Shown here: piece by piece, positions 6,537-11,989 of the stretch
Layout of the letters: every line of letters begins with the position of its first letter
How positions within the stretch are numbered: the stretch's first letter is position 1
NCBI GenBank assembly: GCA_031294825.1
Contig: JAUMPM010000045.1
Coordinates: 1 to 13,158, forward strand
Length of the DNA stretch: 13,158 nt
Reading direction: 5' to 3'
From: Collinsella sp.
GTDB taxonomy: Bacteria > Actinomycetota > Coriobacteriia > Coriobacteriales > Coriobacteriaceae
The notes under the pieces: model-generated
What the model saw: the letters and a program-made list of their open reading frames with translations, nothing else
What the model was told of the DNA's origin: nothing
The model's database searches: none
Program-made: the position numbers and the translations under genes

Positions 6537-8795
6537 TTACGCTTTCTTGGCAGTAGCCTTAACAGCAGCTGCCTTGGCCTTGGGAGCAGCCTTTTTGGTG
6601 GCTGCCTTCTTGGCCGTGGTCTTGGAAGCAGGCTTGGCAGCAGACTTGGTTGCCTTCGCCTTGGCCGGGGCCTTCTTAGCAGTCGCGGTCTTGGACTTTA
6701 CCGAGGACGCACGCCTACGCGTCGCATTCTTGGGCTCCTCGACCACGGGCGGCTTATAGCTGCTGGGACCGCGACGCTTAAGCACCACGCCTGCCAAGCC
6801 GGGCACCTTAATCTCGATGGAGTCCATCTGCCCGTTCCAGGGATAGGGCTCGCTCGAGCAGGTGTAGGGCTCCTCGCCGGCATAGCCGCTGCCACCGAAC
6901 TCGGGACGGTCGGAATCGAAGATGACCTCCCAGTCACCCTCGCGCGGCACGCCCACACGGAAGCTCTCGTAGCTCGCCGGGTCAAAGTTAATCAGGATCA
7001 CCAGATCGTCATCGACGTCCTCACCCTGGCGCACAAAGCTCACGATGGACTGCTTGGAGTTATCCGCGTCGATCCAGGTAAAGCCGTCGTCGGTGTAGCC
7101 GCGCTCGTACAGGGCGGGCTCGGCGGTGTACAGGTGGTTGAGCGCCTTGATAAACGCCTGATGATGACGGTGGGTCTCGTACTCCTCGGTCAGGAACCAC
7201 TGGATGGACTCGTAGTAGCGCCACTCAATAAACTGACCGATCTCGTTGCCCATAAAGTTAAGCTTGGCACCGGGGTGCGTCATCTGGTAGAAGGCCAGCG
7301 TGCGCAGGCCGGCAAACTGGCGCCACCAGTCGCCCGGCATGCGGCCGATCAGCGAGCACTTGCCGTGCACGACCTCGTCGTGGCTCAGCGGGCAAATAAA
7401 GTTCTCGGTAAAGGCATACATGATGGAGAACGTAAGCAGTCCGTGGTTGCCGGGGCGCCACGGAAAATCGGTCTGCATGTAGTGCAGGGTGTCATTCATC
7501 CAGCCCATGTCCCACTTGTAGTGGAAGCCCAGGCCGCCGTCCTGGGGCGGATAGGTCACGAGCGGCCACGCGGTGGACTCCTCGGCCATCATCATCACGT
7601 CAGGGAAGTGGGCCTCCACGGCACAGTTGACCTGACGGATAAACGCGCTGGCGTCCAGGTCCTCCTCGGTTCCGTACTTGTTGAACTTCTTCTGGCTGGG
7701 GTCGTCGATGCCAAAGTTGAGGTACAGCATGCTGGACACGCCGTCCATGCGAATGCCGTCAACGTGGAAGTTCTCGATCCAGTACAGCACGTTGGAGACC
7801 AGGAAGGAGCGGACCTCGCCACGGGCGAAGTCAAACTTGTGCGTGCCCCAGTTGGGGTGAATCTCGTGCTCAAACAGCATGTGACCGTTAAAGGTGGCAA
7901 GGCCGTGGGAGTCGGCACAAAAGCCGCCGGGCACCCAGTCCATAATCACGCCGATGCCCGCCTCGTGGCACGCATCGATAAAGTGCATGAGCTGCTGCGG
8001 GTTGCCGTAGCGCGACGTGGCGGCAAAGTAGCCGGTCGTCTGGTAGCCCCAGGAGCCATCGAAGGGATGCTCCATAAGCGGCATGACTTCGATATGCGTG
8101 TAGCCCATGTCGCGCACGTAGTCCACGAGCTCGACCGACAGGTCGTCGTAGGTATAGAACTCGCCGCGCTGCGCGGGGAAGGGGTCCATGGGACCGGGGT
8201 AGTTGCCGTACTCGTCGGGCTCGCCCTGCGGCGCGTCGCCGTGGCGCTTCCACGAGCCAATATGCACCTCGTAGATGTTTAGCGGCTGCGACATGTGGTT
8301 GTGGCTGGCGCGGCGCTTGAGCCACGCGGCGTCGTTCCACTTGTAGCCATCGAGGGTCCACAGCACGCTGGCGGTACCCGGAGGGCACTCGGCCTTAAAG
8401 GCGTACGGATCGGCCTTGTAGAGTTTTTCGCCCTCGTTGGTCTCGATGAGGTATTTATAGAGCTGACCCTGCTCTGCGCCAGGAATAAAGCCTTCCCAAA
8501 TAGAGCTCGTATGCACGGGCACCAGCGGTTTGGCTTGTTCATCCCAATTGTTGAATTCACCGATAACGTGGACGCTCTTAACGTCGGGCGCCCAAACGCA
8601 AAAACGCCAGCCGCGCGTGCGCTGCTGCGTGTCGGGATGCGCGCCCATCTTTTCCCAGCTGCGCTCCCACGTGCCGATGCCAAACAGATAGACATCGTCT
8701 TTGGTGAGCTCCGGTGCGTGCGGGGCGGCTTTACGGGTAGCGGGCTTTTTGGTTGCTGGCTTTAGCTTTGTATCGCTCACGTTTGATCCCATCAT
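6537..8795 (-). CDS. glgB: 1,4-alpha-glucan branching enzyme with histone-H1-like basic tail
   Basis: This GH13 enzyme creates alpha-1,6 branches in glycogen. A CBM48 domain begins at GWRFCVWAPDVKSVHVIGEF. The GH13 barrel shows DWVPGGF, the nucleophile Asp351 in GIRMDGVSSM, the acid/base Glu405 in MAEESTAWP and Asp473 in LSHDEVVHGK. An all-beta C-terminal domain follows. The last 62 residues (6540-6725) are a low-complexity tail with 18 Lys, 3 Arg and 23 Ala and no acidic residue, rich in KKA, AKA and TKK units. The N-terminus (KLKPATKKPATRKAAPHAPE) is also basic. The start is uncertain: ATG 8795, ATG 8792 and GTG 8780 are all possible, and only GTG 8780 has an SD-like GGGA at good distance. 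The frame stays open to ATG 8915, but those 40 residues do not resemble the family. It is the first gene of the glg cluster. The enzyme call is secure; the tail is not a usual GlgB feature. Confidence 0.95.
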   Translation of the reverse strand: MMGSNVSDTKLKPATKKPATRKAAPHAPELTKDDVYLFGIGTWERSWEKMGAHPDTQQRTRGWRFCVWAPDVKSVHVIGEFNNWDEQAKPLVPVHTSSIWEGFIPGAEQGQLYKYLIETNEGEKLYKADPYAFKAECPPGTASVLWTLDGYKWNDAAWLKRRASHNHMSQPLNIYEVHIGSWKRHGDAPQGEPDEYGNYPGPMDPFPAQRGEFYTYDDLSVELVDYVRDMGYTHIEVMPLMEHPFDGSWGYQTTGYFAATSRYGNPQQLMHFIDACHEAGIGVIMDWVPGGFCADSHGLATFNGHMLFEHEIHPNWGTHKFDFARGEVRSFLVSNVLYWIENFHVDGIRMDGVSSMLYLNFGIDDPSQKKFNKYGTEEDLDASAFIRQVNCAVEAHFPDVMMMAEESTAWPLVTYPPQDGGLGFHYKWDMGWMNDTLHYMQTDFPWRPGNHGLLTFSIMYAFTENFICPLSHDEVVHGKCSLIGRMPGDWWRQFAGLRTLAFYQMTHPGAKLNFMGNEIGQFIEWRYYESIQWFLTEEYETHRHHQAFIKALNHLYTAEPALYERGYTDDGFTWIDADNSKQSIVSFVRQGEDVDDDLVILINFDPASYESFRVGVPREGDWEVIFDSDRPEFGGSGYAGEEPYTCSSEPYPWNGQMDSIEIKVPGLAGVVLKRRGPSSYKPPVVEEPKNATRRRASSVKSKTATAKKAPAKAKATKSAAKPASKTTAKKAATKKAAPKAKAAAVKATAKKA

Positions 8796-8880
8796 GACGC
8801 GGCAGCGTATTGCCTTGGTGACTAGATGCGAAAGGTCCAAGGCTGCACGAATCGAAGGGACGGCGAAGTTTCTGTGATTC

Positions 8881-8906
8881 GTTCCACCTCGCGTGCTCGG
8901 TGGAAC
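8881..8906 (-). promoter_or_regulatory. Perfect hairpin in the presumed glgB 5' leader
   Basis: GTTCCACC (8881-8888) and GGTGGAAC (8899-8906) form a perfect 8-bp stem with a 10-nt loop, about 90 bases upstream of the glgB start. If the minus-strand promoter near 8993 is used, this lies in the leader RNA. No U-run follows. As DNA it could also be an operator. Its function is unknown. Confidence 0.5.
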
Positions 8907-8992
8907 TTTCGGCAAAAACTACGATAACACCTGTACGTTAGTTTTATGGACGAAAGCAGATTTGCGGGGGCGTTTAATCGGTAAGCGACATG

Positions 8993-9023
8993 TTTATACC
9001 ACTGGCAGAATTGCAGTGGTAAA
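8993..9023 (-). promoter_or_regulatory. Candidate promoter for the glg cluster (glgB direction)
   Basis: On the minus strand a TATAAA -10 (8993-8998) has TTTACC about 19 bases upstream (9018-9023) as a weak -35. This would give a leader of about 190 nt before glgB. The promoter overlaps two inverted repeats (ACCACTG 8998-9004 with CAGTGGT 9014-9020, and GGTAAAAC 9018-9025 with GTTTTACC 9034-9041). A weaker alternative -10, TGTTAT, lies at 8924-8929. Confidence 0.4.
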
Positions 9024-9104
9024 ACTCTTGACAGTTTTACCAATTTGGGTTTCAAAATTGTTTGGCTGACGTTTGGTAAAACGTTTTTAGCAGGATGTTT
9101 ACCA
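9017..9104. promoter_or_regulatory. Repeated TGGTAAAAC operator-like half-sites between divergent genes
   Basis: Four half-sites are seen: TGGTAAAAC at 9017-9025, its complement GTTTTACCA at 9034-9042, TGGTAAAAC again at 9074-9082, and a one-base-shorter complement GTTTACCA at 9097-9104. They form two inverted pairs; the first is a perfect 8-8-8 palindrome around TTGACA. A degenerate fifth copy (GTTTATACCA, 8992-9001) is also present. The arrangement over two divergent promoters is typical of a repressor or activator site; the regulator is not in the window. Confidence 0.6.
9028..9056 (+). promoter_or_regulatory. Candidate promoter for the HAD-thiN pair
   Basis: A perfect TTGACA -35 (9028-9033) is followed at 17 bases by TTCAAA, or at 19 bases by CAAAAT, as a weak -10. 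The -35 is the exact spacer of the GGTAAAAC/GTTTTACC inverted repeat, so a protein bound there would be expected to block this promoter. Transcription would start near 9063 and read into the gene at 9127. Confidence 0.5.
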
Positions 9105-9126
9105 TTTGATATTGAAAGGTTCGTTT

Positions 9127-9816
9127 ATGTCCCACCCCTCCGCTCCCAAGGTTGCTTTTATTTTCGATTGCGACGGCACGCTGGTAAATAGCACCCCCGT
9201 TTGGGCCTATGCCCAGCCCGAATTATTGCACCGCCACGGAGTTGACGTGACGGTCGACGATTTTGCCCAGTTTGAGCATCTTTCGCTCGAGGACGAATGC
9301 CAGGCCTACCACGACACGTGGGGCATTGGCGCGAATGGCGAGGAACTATATCGTGAACTGAGCAATATTCTGATTGATGGGTACTCCAAGGTGCCGCCGC
9401 GCGAGGGGCTCCTTGCTTTTTTGGAACAGGCGAAGGCGGCGGGCATTGCCATGTGCGTTGCCACGTCCACGCCGGCCGAGCTGGTGCAGTCCGCGCTCGC
9501 TGGTGCCGGGCTCGACGCTTACATGGAGTTTGTGACCACCACCGGCGAGGCGGGACGCTCCAAGCAGTTCCCCGATGTGTACGAGCTGGCGCTGCGCCGT
9601 CTGGAAGAGCGTCATGGGCACAAGTTTGAGTGCGCATGGGTGTTTGAAGACGCCGTCTTTGGCCTAAAGAGCTCTGGCTCCGCCGGCTTTAAGCGCGTGG
9701 GCATCTTTGACCCGCACGGCCGCATGAAGCGCGACGACGTACGCGCCAACTGCGACATCTTTATCGATAGCTATGAGGACCTGGATTTGGCCCGTTTACT
9801 TTCGTTTGAGGGATAG
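9127..9816 (+). CDS. HAD-superfamily phosphatase (beta-phosphoglucomutase-like subfamily)
   Basis: This is a 229-residue cytoplasmic hydrolase. All four HAD motifs are visible: I, IFDCDGTL with nucleophile Asp14 and Asp16; II, ATSTP with Thr113 and Ser114; III, Lys146 in GRSKQFPDVY; and IV, WVFEDAVFGLKS with Glu174-Asp175. A helical C1-type cap lies between motifs I and II (about residues 20-95), as in beta-phosphoglucomutase, phosphoglycolate phosphatase and riboflavin/sugar phosphatases. The substrate cannot be named from sequence. ATG 9127 has AAAGG 7 bases upstream and MSHPSAPKVAFIFD fits a family N-terminus, so it is preferred over the longer frame from 9106. It is followed after 9 bases by thiamine diphosphokinase, so the two are probably co-transcribed. 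A role in removing the phosphate from thiamine monophosphate before that kinase is possible but speculative; sugar-phosphate phosphatase is equally likely. Confidence 0.85.
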   Translation: MSHPSAPKVAFIFDCDGTLVNSTPVWAYAQPELLHRHGVDVTVDDFAQFEHLSLEDECQAYHDTWGIGANGEELYRELSNILIDGYSKVPPREGLLAFLEQAKAAGIAMCVATSTPAELVQSALAGAGLDAYMEFVTTTGEAGRSKQFPDVYELALRRLEERHGHKFECAWVFEDAVFGLKSSGSAGFKRVGIFDPHGRMKRDDVRANCDIFIDSYEDLDLARLLSFEG

Positions 9817-9825
9817 GCGAGGGCT

Positions 9826-10467
9826 GTGGCTTGCAAGGTATTAGTGGTCTGCGGCTCGCCCGTGGTGGCGAGCGCGGATCTGTTGCGTAGGCTCGCGGGG
9901 GAGTGCGACCACGTTATCGCCGTGGACCGCGGACTCGACGCGCTTTTGGGCGCTGGCCTGGGCTGCGACGGATATGTGGGGGATGCCGACACGGTGAGCG
10001 ACGCGGGTCGTGCGCTGGTCGATGCCGCCGAAGCCTTTGAAGTAGAGCGCCACGACCCGTACAAGGACTATACCGATCTGGCGCTGGCGCTCGATTCCGT
10101 CCGCCGTCGCTGGCCGGGTGCCGAAGTGGTTGCGAGCTGCGCTACGGGCGGCCGCCCGGACATGGCGCTTTCCGTACTGGGGTTGCTTGCAGGCTACGAT
10201 GACGCCCCAGTCTGGATTGCCGAGGACCAGGTGGTCGCACGCATCCTTCGCGCAGGCGAATCGTGGACCATCGAGGGCGCCGAGAACAAGACGTTCTCTA
10301 TCATCGCCATTGCCCCCAATACAGAGGTAAGCGAACACGGCCTAGAGTGGGAGCTAGATCACACCCCCCTGGGCTTGTTAGCCGACACGGGCATCAGCAA
10401 CGTCGTCAGGTCAACAGCCACGATCCAAGTCCACACCGGCACCGCTATCGCTTACCTATATCAATAG
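9826..10467 (+). CDS. thiN: Thiamine diphosphokinase (thiamine pyrophosphokinase)
   Basis: This enzyme transfers pyrophosphate from ATP to thiamine to make the cofactor thiamine diphosphate. It has 213 residues, the usual length of the bacterial ThiN family. Family motifs occur in order: AVDRGLDALL, then the acidic YVGDADTVS (usual form GDxDS), KDYTDLALAL (usual KDxTDxxxAL), GGRPDMALSVLGLLA (usual GGRxDHxLxN), and a C-terminal SNVVRSTATIQVHTG resembling the family's beta-sandwich end. The start is GTG 9826, giving MACKVLVVCGSP. Its AGGG ribosome site (9820-9823) is unusually close, and the gene begins 9 bases after the HAD stop, so translation may be coupled. GTG 9844, preceded by AAGG, is an alternative but would remove the first beta-strand. 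The enzyme salvages thiamine taken up from outside. A short stem (CCTAT/ATAGG) covers the stop codon. Confidence 0.88.
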   Translation: MACKVLVVCGSPVVASADLLRRLAGECDHVIAVDRGLDALLGAGLGCDGYVGDADTVSDAGRALVDAAEAFEVERHDPYKDYTDLALALDSVRRRWPGAEVVASCATGGRPDMALSVLGLLAGYDDAPVWIAEDQVVARILRAGESWTIEGAENKTFSIIAIAPNTEVSEHGLEWELDHTPLGLLADTGISNVVRSTATIQVHTGTAIAYLYQ

Positions 10468-10495
10468 GCATTTAGAATCTGACCCAAAAAAGTCC

Positions 10496-10524
10496 TTGCG
10501 CGCCGCGCCAACTTCCCCTATAGT
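10496..10524 (+). promoter_or_regulatory. Promoter of tRNA-Ala
   Basis: TTGCGC (10496-10501) and TATAGT (10519-10524) are separated by exactly 17 bases, with a GC-rich spacer. The predicted start near 10531 is about 7 bases before the mature tRNA 5' end, as expected for a stand-alone tRNA transcript. The GC-rich stretch after the -10 is consistent with stringent control, but that is inference. Confidence 0.7.
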
Positions 10525-10537
10525 ATCTCCACGTCAC

Positions 10538-10613
10538 GGGGGCGTAGCTCAGCTGGGAGAGCGCTTGACTGGCAGTCAAGAGGTCAGGGGTTCGATCCCC
10601 CTCGTCTCCACCA
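10538..10613 (+). tRNA. tRNA-Ala, anticodon GGC
   Basis: This is a 76-nt cloverleaf with an encoded CCA (10611-10613). The acceptor stem is GGGGGCG with CGTCTCC (two G-U pairs). The D arm is GCTC/GAGC. The anticodon stem is CTTGA/TCAAG with loop CTGGCAG, giving anticodon GGC at 10571-10573, which reads GCC and GCU alanine codons. The T arm is AGGGG TTCGATC CCCCT. All invariant features expected of an elongator tRNA are present. It stands between the thiN transcript and the polysaccharide operon with its own promoter and terminator. tRNA 3' ends are common integration sites, but no copy of this 3' end is seen downstream in the window. Confidence 0.98.
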
Positions 10614-10624
10614 TCGTGAATGTA

Positions 10625-10654
10625 AGGGCCTTCGGGATACCGAAGGCCTTTTTT
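10625..10654 (+). terminator. Intrinsic terminator after tRNA-Ala
   Basis: A perfect 9-bp stem GGCCTTCGG (10627-10635) and CCGAAGGCC (10640-10648) has a GATA tetraloop and is followed directly by six T (10649-10654). It ends tRNA transcription 11 bases after the CCA and insulates the downstream polysaccharide operon. Confidence 0.92.
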
Positions 10655-10922
10655 CATGCCAAAATACCTCGCGCCACAAACCCCACCTACGCCAACAAAA
10701 AGTTGCACAATTTATTTCCCATCTCTGTACATAGTTTGTTAGACAAGCGTAAATACCAGTGCAGCACGCTGCTCCATTTGGGCTTCAGGAACGCCCCTAA
10801 TCATCGTTGTCATCCCATTAACCTGCACCAACGTGAACAACATCCCAAAAGAACCCTCTTAAGCACACTTAATGAACGATATGTTGTCCGCCATTAGCCA
10901 AATCAGTTTTGCTGCCAGCTTG
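10655..10922. other. Gene-free spacer between tRNA terminator and loaP promoter
   Basis: I see no supportable gene, RNA or repeat here. The base composition is more AT-rich than the surrounding genes, and open frames are short and lack ribosome sites. A small inverted repeat (TTAAG/CTTAA near 10859-10872) is too weak to interpret. A TTGCAC and TGTACA pair at 17-base spacing near 10705-10735 is a poor promoter match. Confidence 0.5.
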
Positions 10923-10931
10923 TGCTAGGAT
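10923..10931 (+). promoter_or_regulatory. Extended -10 promoter candidate for the loaP polysaccharide operon
   Basis: TGC immediately before TAGGAT (10926-10931) is a good extended -10 element. No clear -35 is seen at 17 bases, which extended -10 promoters tolerate. Transcription would start near 10938 and give a leader of about 450 nt before loaP. An AT-rich block at 11060-11102 with TTGCAT and GTAAAT at 17-base spacing is an alternative or second promoter. Confidence 0.45.
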
Positions 10932-11128
10932 ACCTAACGTTACATGAGTTCAACTGTGCTCGCGGCTCCAGCAAGTCACAAAGCGCAGGGTCGATCAGTA
11001 TCCGGCCGTAACGGCGGTGCCAGAAACACCACGAGCTCCAATAAAGAAGTCATGCGACTTTATTTATTTGCATCGAAGTAATTTGTAGATGTAAATATTT
11101 ACTGTTTGCATACTCAAACGTAGCAGTC

Positions 11129-11194
11129 TTTTAGCTGTTTGCGTACGGTCCAGTTTTGTACCCGCTTGACTGGCCCGTATGCAGCCAGCTGGAG
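11129..11194 (+). promoter_or_regulatory. Large leader hairpin A, candidate antitermination/pause element
   Basis: The core pairs TGCGTACGG (11140-11148) with CCGTATGCA (11175-11183). It is extended inward past one T-C mismatch by CCAGT/ACTGG (11150-11154 with 11169-11173), and outward past a 2x2 internal loop by AGCTG/CAGCT (11133-11137 with 11186-11190), with further weak and G-U pairs to 11129 and 11194. That makes 19 pairs excluding the weak outer ones, closed by a 14-nt loop. A T-rich run GTTCTTTTT (11199-11207) begins about 5 bases beyond the base, so it might act as a leaky terminator or a LoaP-responsive pause. Confidence 0.7.
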
Positions 11195-11287
11195 ACGCGT
11201 TCTTTTTGCGATACACGTCCGCGACTCTAGCAACTGCATTTGTACATACCGTTCACGGTGGGGCAGAGCCACGTGCTTGTCTGACTG

Positions 11288-11360
11288 GGCTCAGGGTTTG
11301 AATATGGAGCGCCTTCGCGCACAAGCGCCCTGGCGAAGCCATACCCAAACCCCGTGAGCC
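11288..11360 (+). promoter_or_regulatory. Large leader hairpin B directly upstream of loaP
   Basis: Four perfectly paired blocks stack in order: GGCTCA/TGAGCC (11288-11293 with 11355-11360), GGGTTTG/CAAACCC (11294-11300 with 11346-11352), TATGG/CCATA (11303-11307 with 11339-11343), and CTTCGC/GCGAAG (11313-11318 with 11333-11338). They are separated by a 2-nt bulge, an AA/CC internal loop and a 5-nt bulge, giving 24 base pairs in 73 nt. It ends 14 bases before the loaP ribosome site and has no U-run, so it is not a terminator. RNA structure recognised by a protein or controlling translation is likely. Confidence 0.72.
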
Positions 11361-11374
11361 ACACGTAAGACAGC

Positions 11375-11381
11375 AAGGGGG
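11375..11381 (+). promoter_or_regulatory. loaP: Ribosome-binding site of loaP
   Basis: AAGGGGG ends 8 bases before GTG 11390. The same purine run abuts or overlaps the upstream candidate starts GTG 11381 and GTG 11384, which could not be used with it. It therefore fixes the start at 11390 and the N-terminus MWYVIQV. Confidence 0.75.
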
Positions 11382-11389
11382 TGGTGCTC

Positions 11390-11935
11390 GTGTGGTATGT
11401 GATCCAGGTCATTAACGGTCGCGAAGACGTAATGCGCGAGCGCATCGAGCATTTGGTGCCGGCGAGCGCCATGCTGGAGCTCTTTTATCCCCAATTTCAA
11501 ACCGAGATCAAGGTACACGGCGAATGGGTCGATACGACCAAGCCGCTCTTTCCCGGTTATCTTATCTGCGATACGGCAGATCCCCGCACCGTGCAACAGT
11601 ATCTGCTGCGCATGGACGACTTTGCCCGGGTGTTATCTCAGGACGGTCAGTTTGTGCCGCTGGCAAAAGAAGAGGTCCAGCTTATTGGCGGGTTTACGCA
11701 TAGGGGAGACCGCGTAGTGCCCATGAGCGAGGCCCTAAAAGACGGTGACCAAGTCGTAGTGACGGCTGGTCCGCTGCTGGGCCACGAGGGCCTCATTAAA
11801 ACCATTAATAGACGCAAGAGCACTGCTTTTTTGGAGCTCAACCTGTGCGGCCGACGCGTAACCACGCGCGTTGGTCTTGCTGTGCTTTCAAACGAGCAGC
11901 GCGTCATGCGGAATCTCAAAAAGGCGATTGTCTAG
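11390..11935 (+). CDS. loaP: Specialised NusG paralog, LoaP-type transcription antiterminator
   Basis: This is a 181-residue protein of the NusG/RfaH/UpxY/LoaP family. The NGN domain (about residues 1-105) opens with MWYVIQVINGRE and holds the family hallmark TKPLFPGYL (50-58). A KOW domain follows (about 115-165) with KDGDQVVVTAGPLLGHEG, where RNA or ribosome contacts occur in paralogs. It is not housekeeping NusG, which sits beside secE and rplK. It heads a polysaccharide gene set, the classic setting for operon-specific NusG paralogs. In LoaP-type members the protein binds a hairpin in the nascent leader and makes RNA polymerase ignore terminators downstream. GTG 11390 is chosen from the ribosome site at 11375-11381; GTG 11381 and 11384 are in frame but sit on that site. 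The two large hairpins upstream are candidate targets, implying autoregulation. Base use is more AT-rich than in the glg genes. UpxY- or RfaH-like are the alternative family labels. Confidence 0.85.
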   Translation: MWYVIQVINGREDVMRERIEHLVPASAMLELFYPQFQTEIKVHGEWVDTTKPLFPGYLICDTADPRTVQQYLLRMDDFARVLSQDGQFVPLAKEEVQLIGGFTHRGDRVVPMSEALKDGDQVVVTAGPLLGHEGLIKTINRRKSTAFLELNLCGRRVTTRVGLAVLSNEQRVMRNLKKAIV

Positions 11936-11989
11936 CTGCAAGCGGTCGCTACACAGAACAGGGAGGATCTCCAACCTGGGGACGAAGTA

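Larger units (their letters stand above)
10938..11389 (+). promoter_or_regulatory. Long structured 5' leader of the loaP operon
   Basis: About 450 nt without a supportable gene contain at least five stem-loops in the direction of transcription. These are CC-GCCG/CGGC-GG at 11002-11017 (one bulge); AATAAAG/CTTTATT at 11040-11064, followed by a T-rich stretch; a very large one at 11129-11194; CAC-GTGG/CCAC-GTG at 11254-11275; and a second very large one at 11288-11360. A 12-base palindrome GTAAATATTTAC lies at 11091-11102, and CTGTTTGC-A/G-TAC is repeated at 11102-11113 and 11134-11145. Long leaders with RNA hairpins are known upstream of operons controlled by LoaP, which binds nascent leader RNA. 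That this leader is the target of the adjacent LoaP is an inference. Confidence 0.6.

Noticed and set aside
4022..6556. 844-codon plus-strand open frame antisense to glgP
   Set aside because: It is a shadow of GC-rich codons of glgP. Its translation is a Leu/Val/Gly/His-rich composition with no family motifs, while the opposite strand encodes a complete phosphorylase.
6504..8282. 592-codon plus-strand open frame antisense to glgB
   Set aside because: The repetitive LG-rich start is the complement of the Lys/Ala tail codons. The real gene with all GH13 motifs is on the minus strand.
8822..9055. 77-codon minus-strand frame upstream of glgB
   Set aside because: It overlaps the operator repeats and promoter candidates, has no ribosome site and no recognisable motif; more likely leader or promoter DNA.
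10590..10613. tRNA-Ala 3' end as a phage or island attachment site
   Set aside because: No second copy of the 3' end and no integrase are visible in the window.
10496..10897. 133-codon plus-strand frame across the tRNA
   Set aside because: It runs through the tRNA promoter, the tRNA and its terminator, so it cannot be a real gene.
11013..11021. GGCGGT resembling the RfaH ops/JUMPstart element
   Set aside because: Only six bases match and the required following positions differ. ops is a non-template DNA signal for enterobacterial RfaH, not expected for LoaP.
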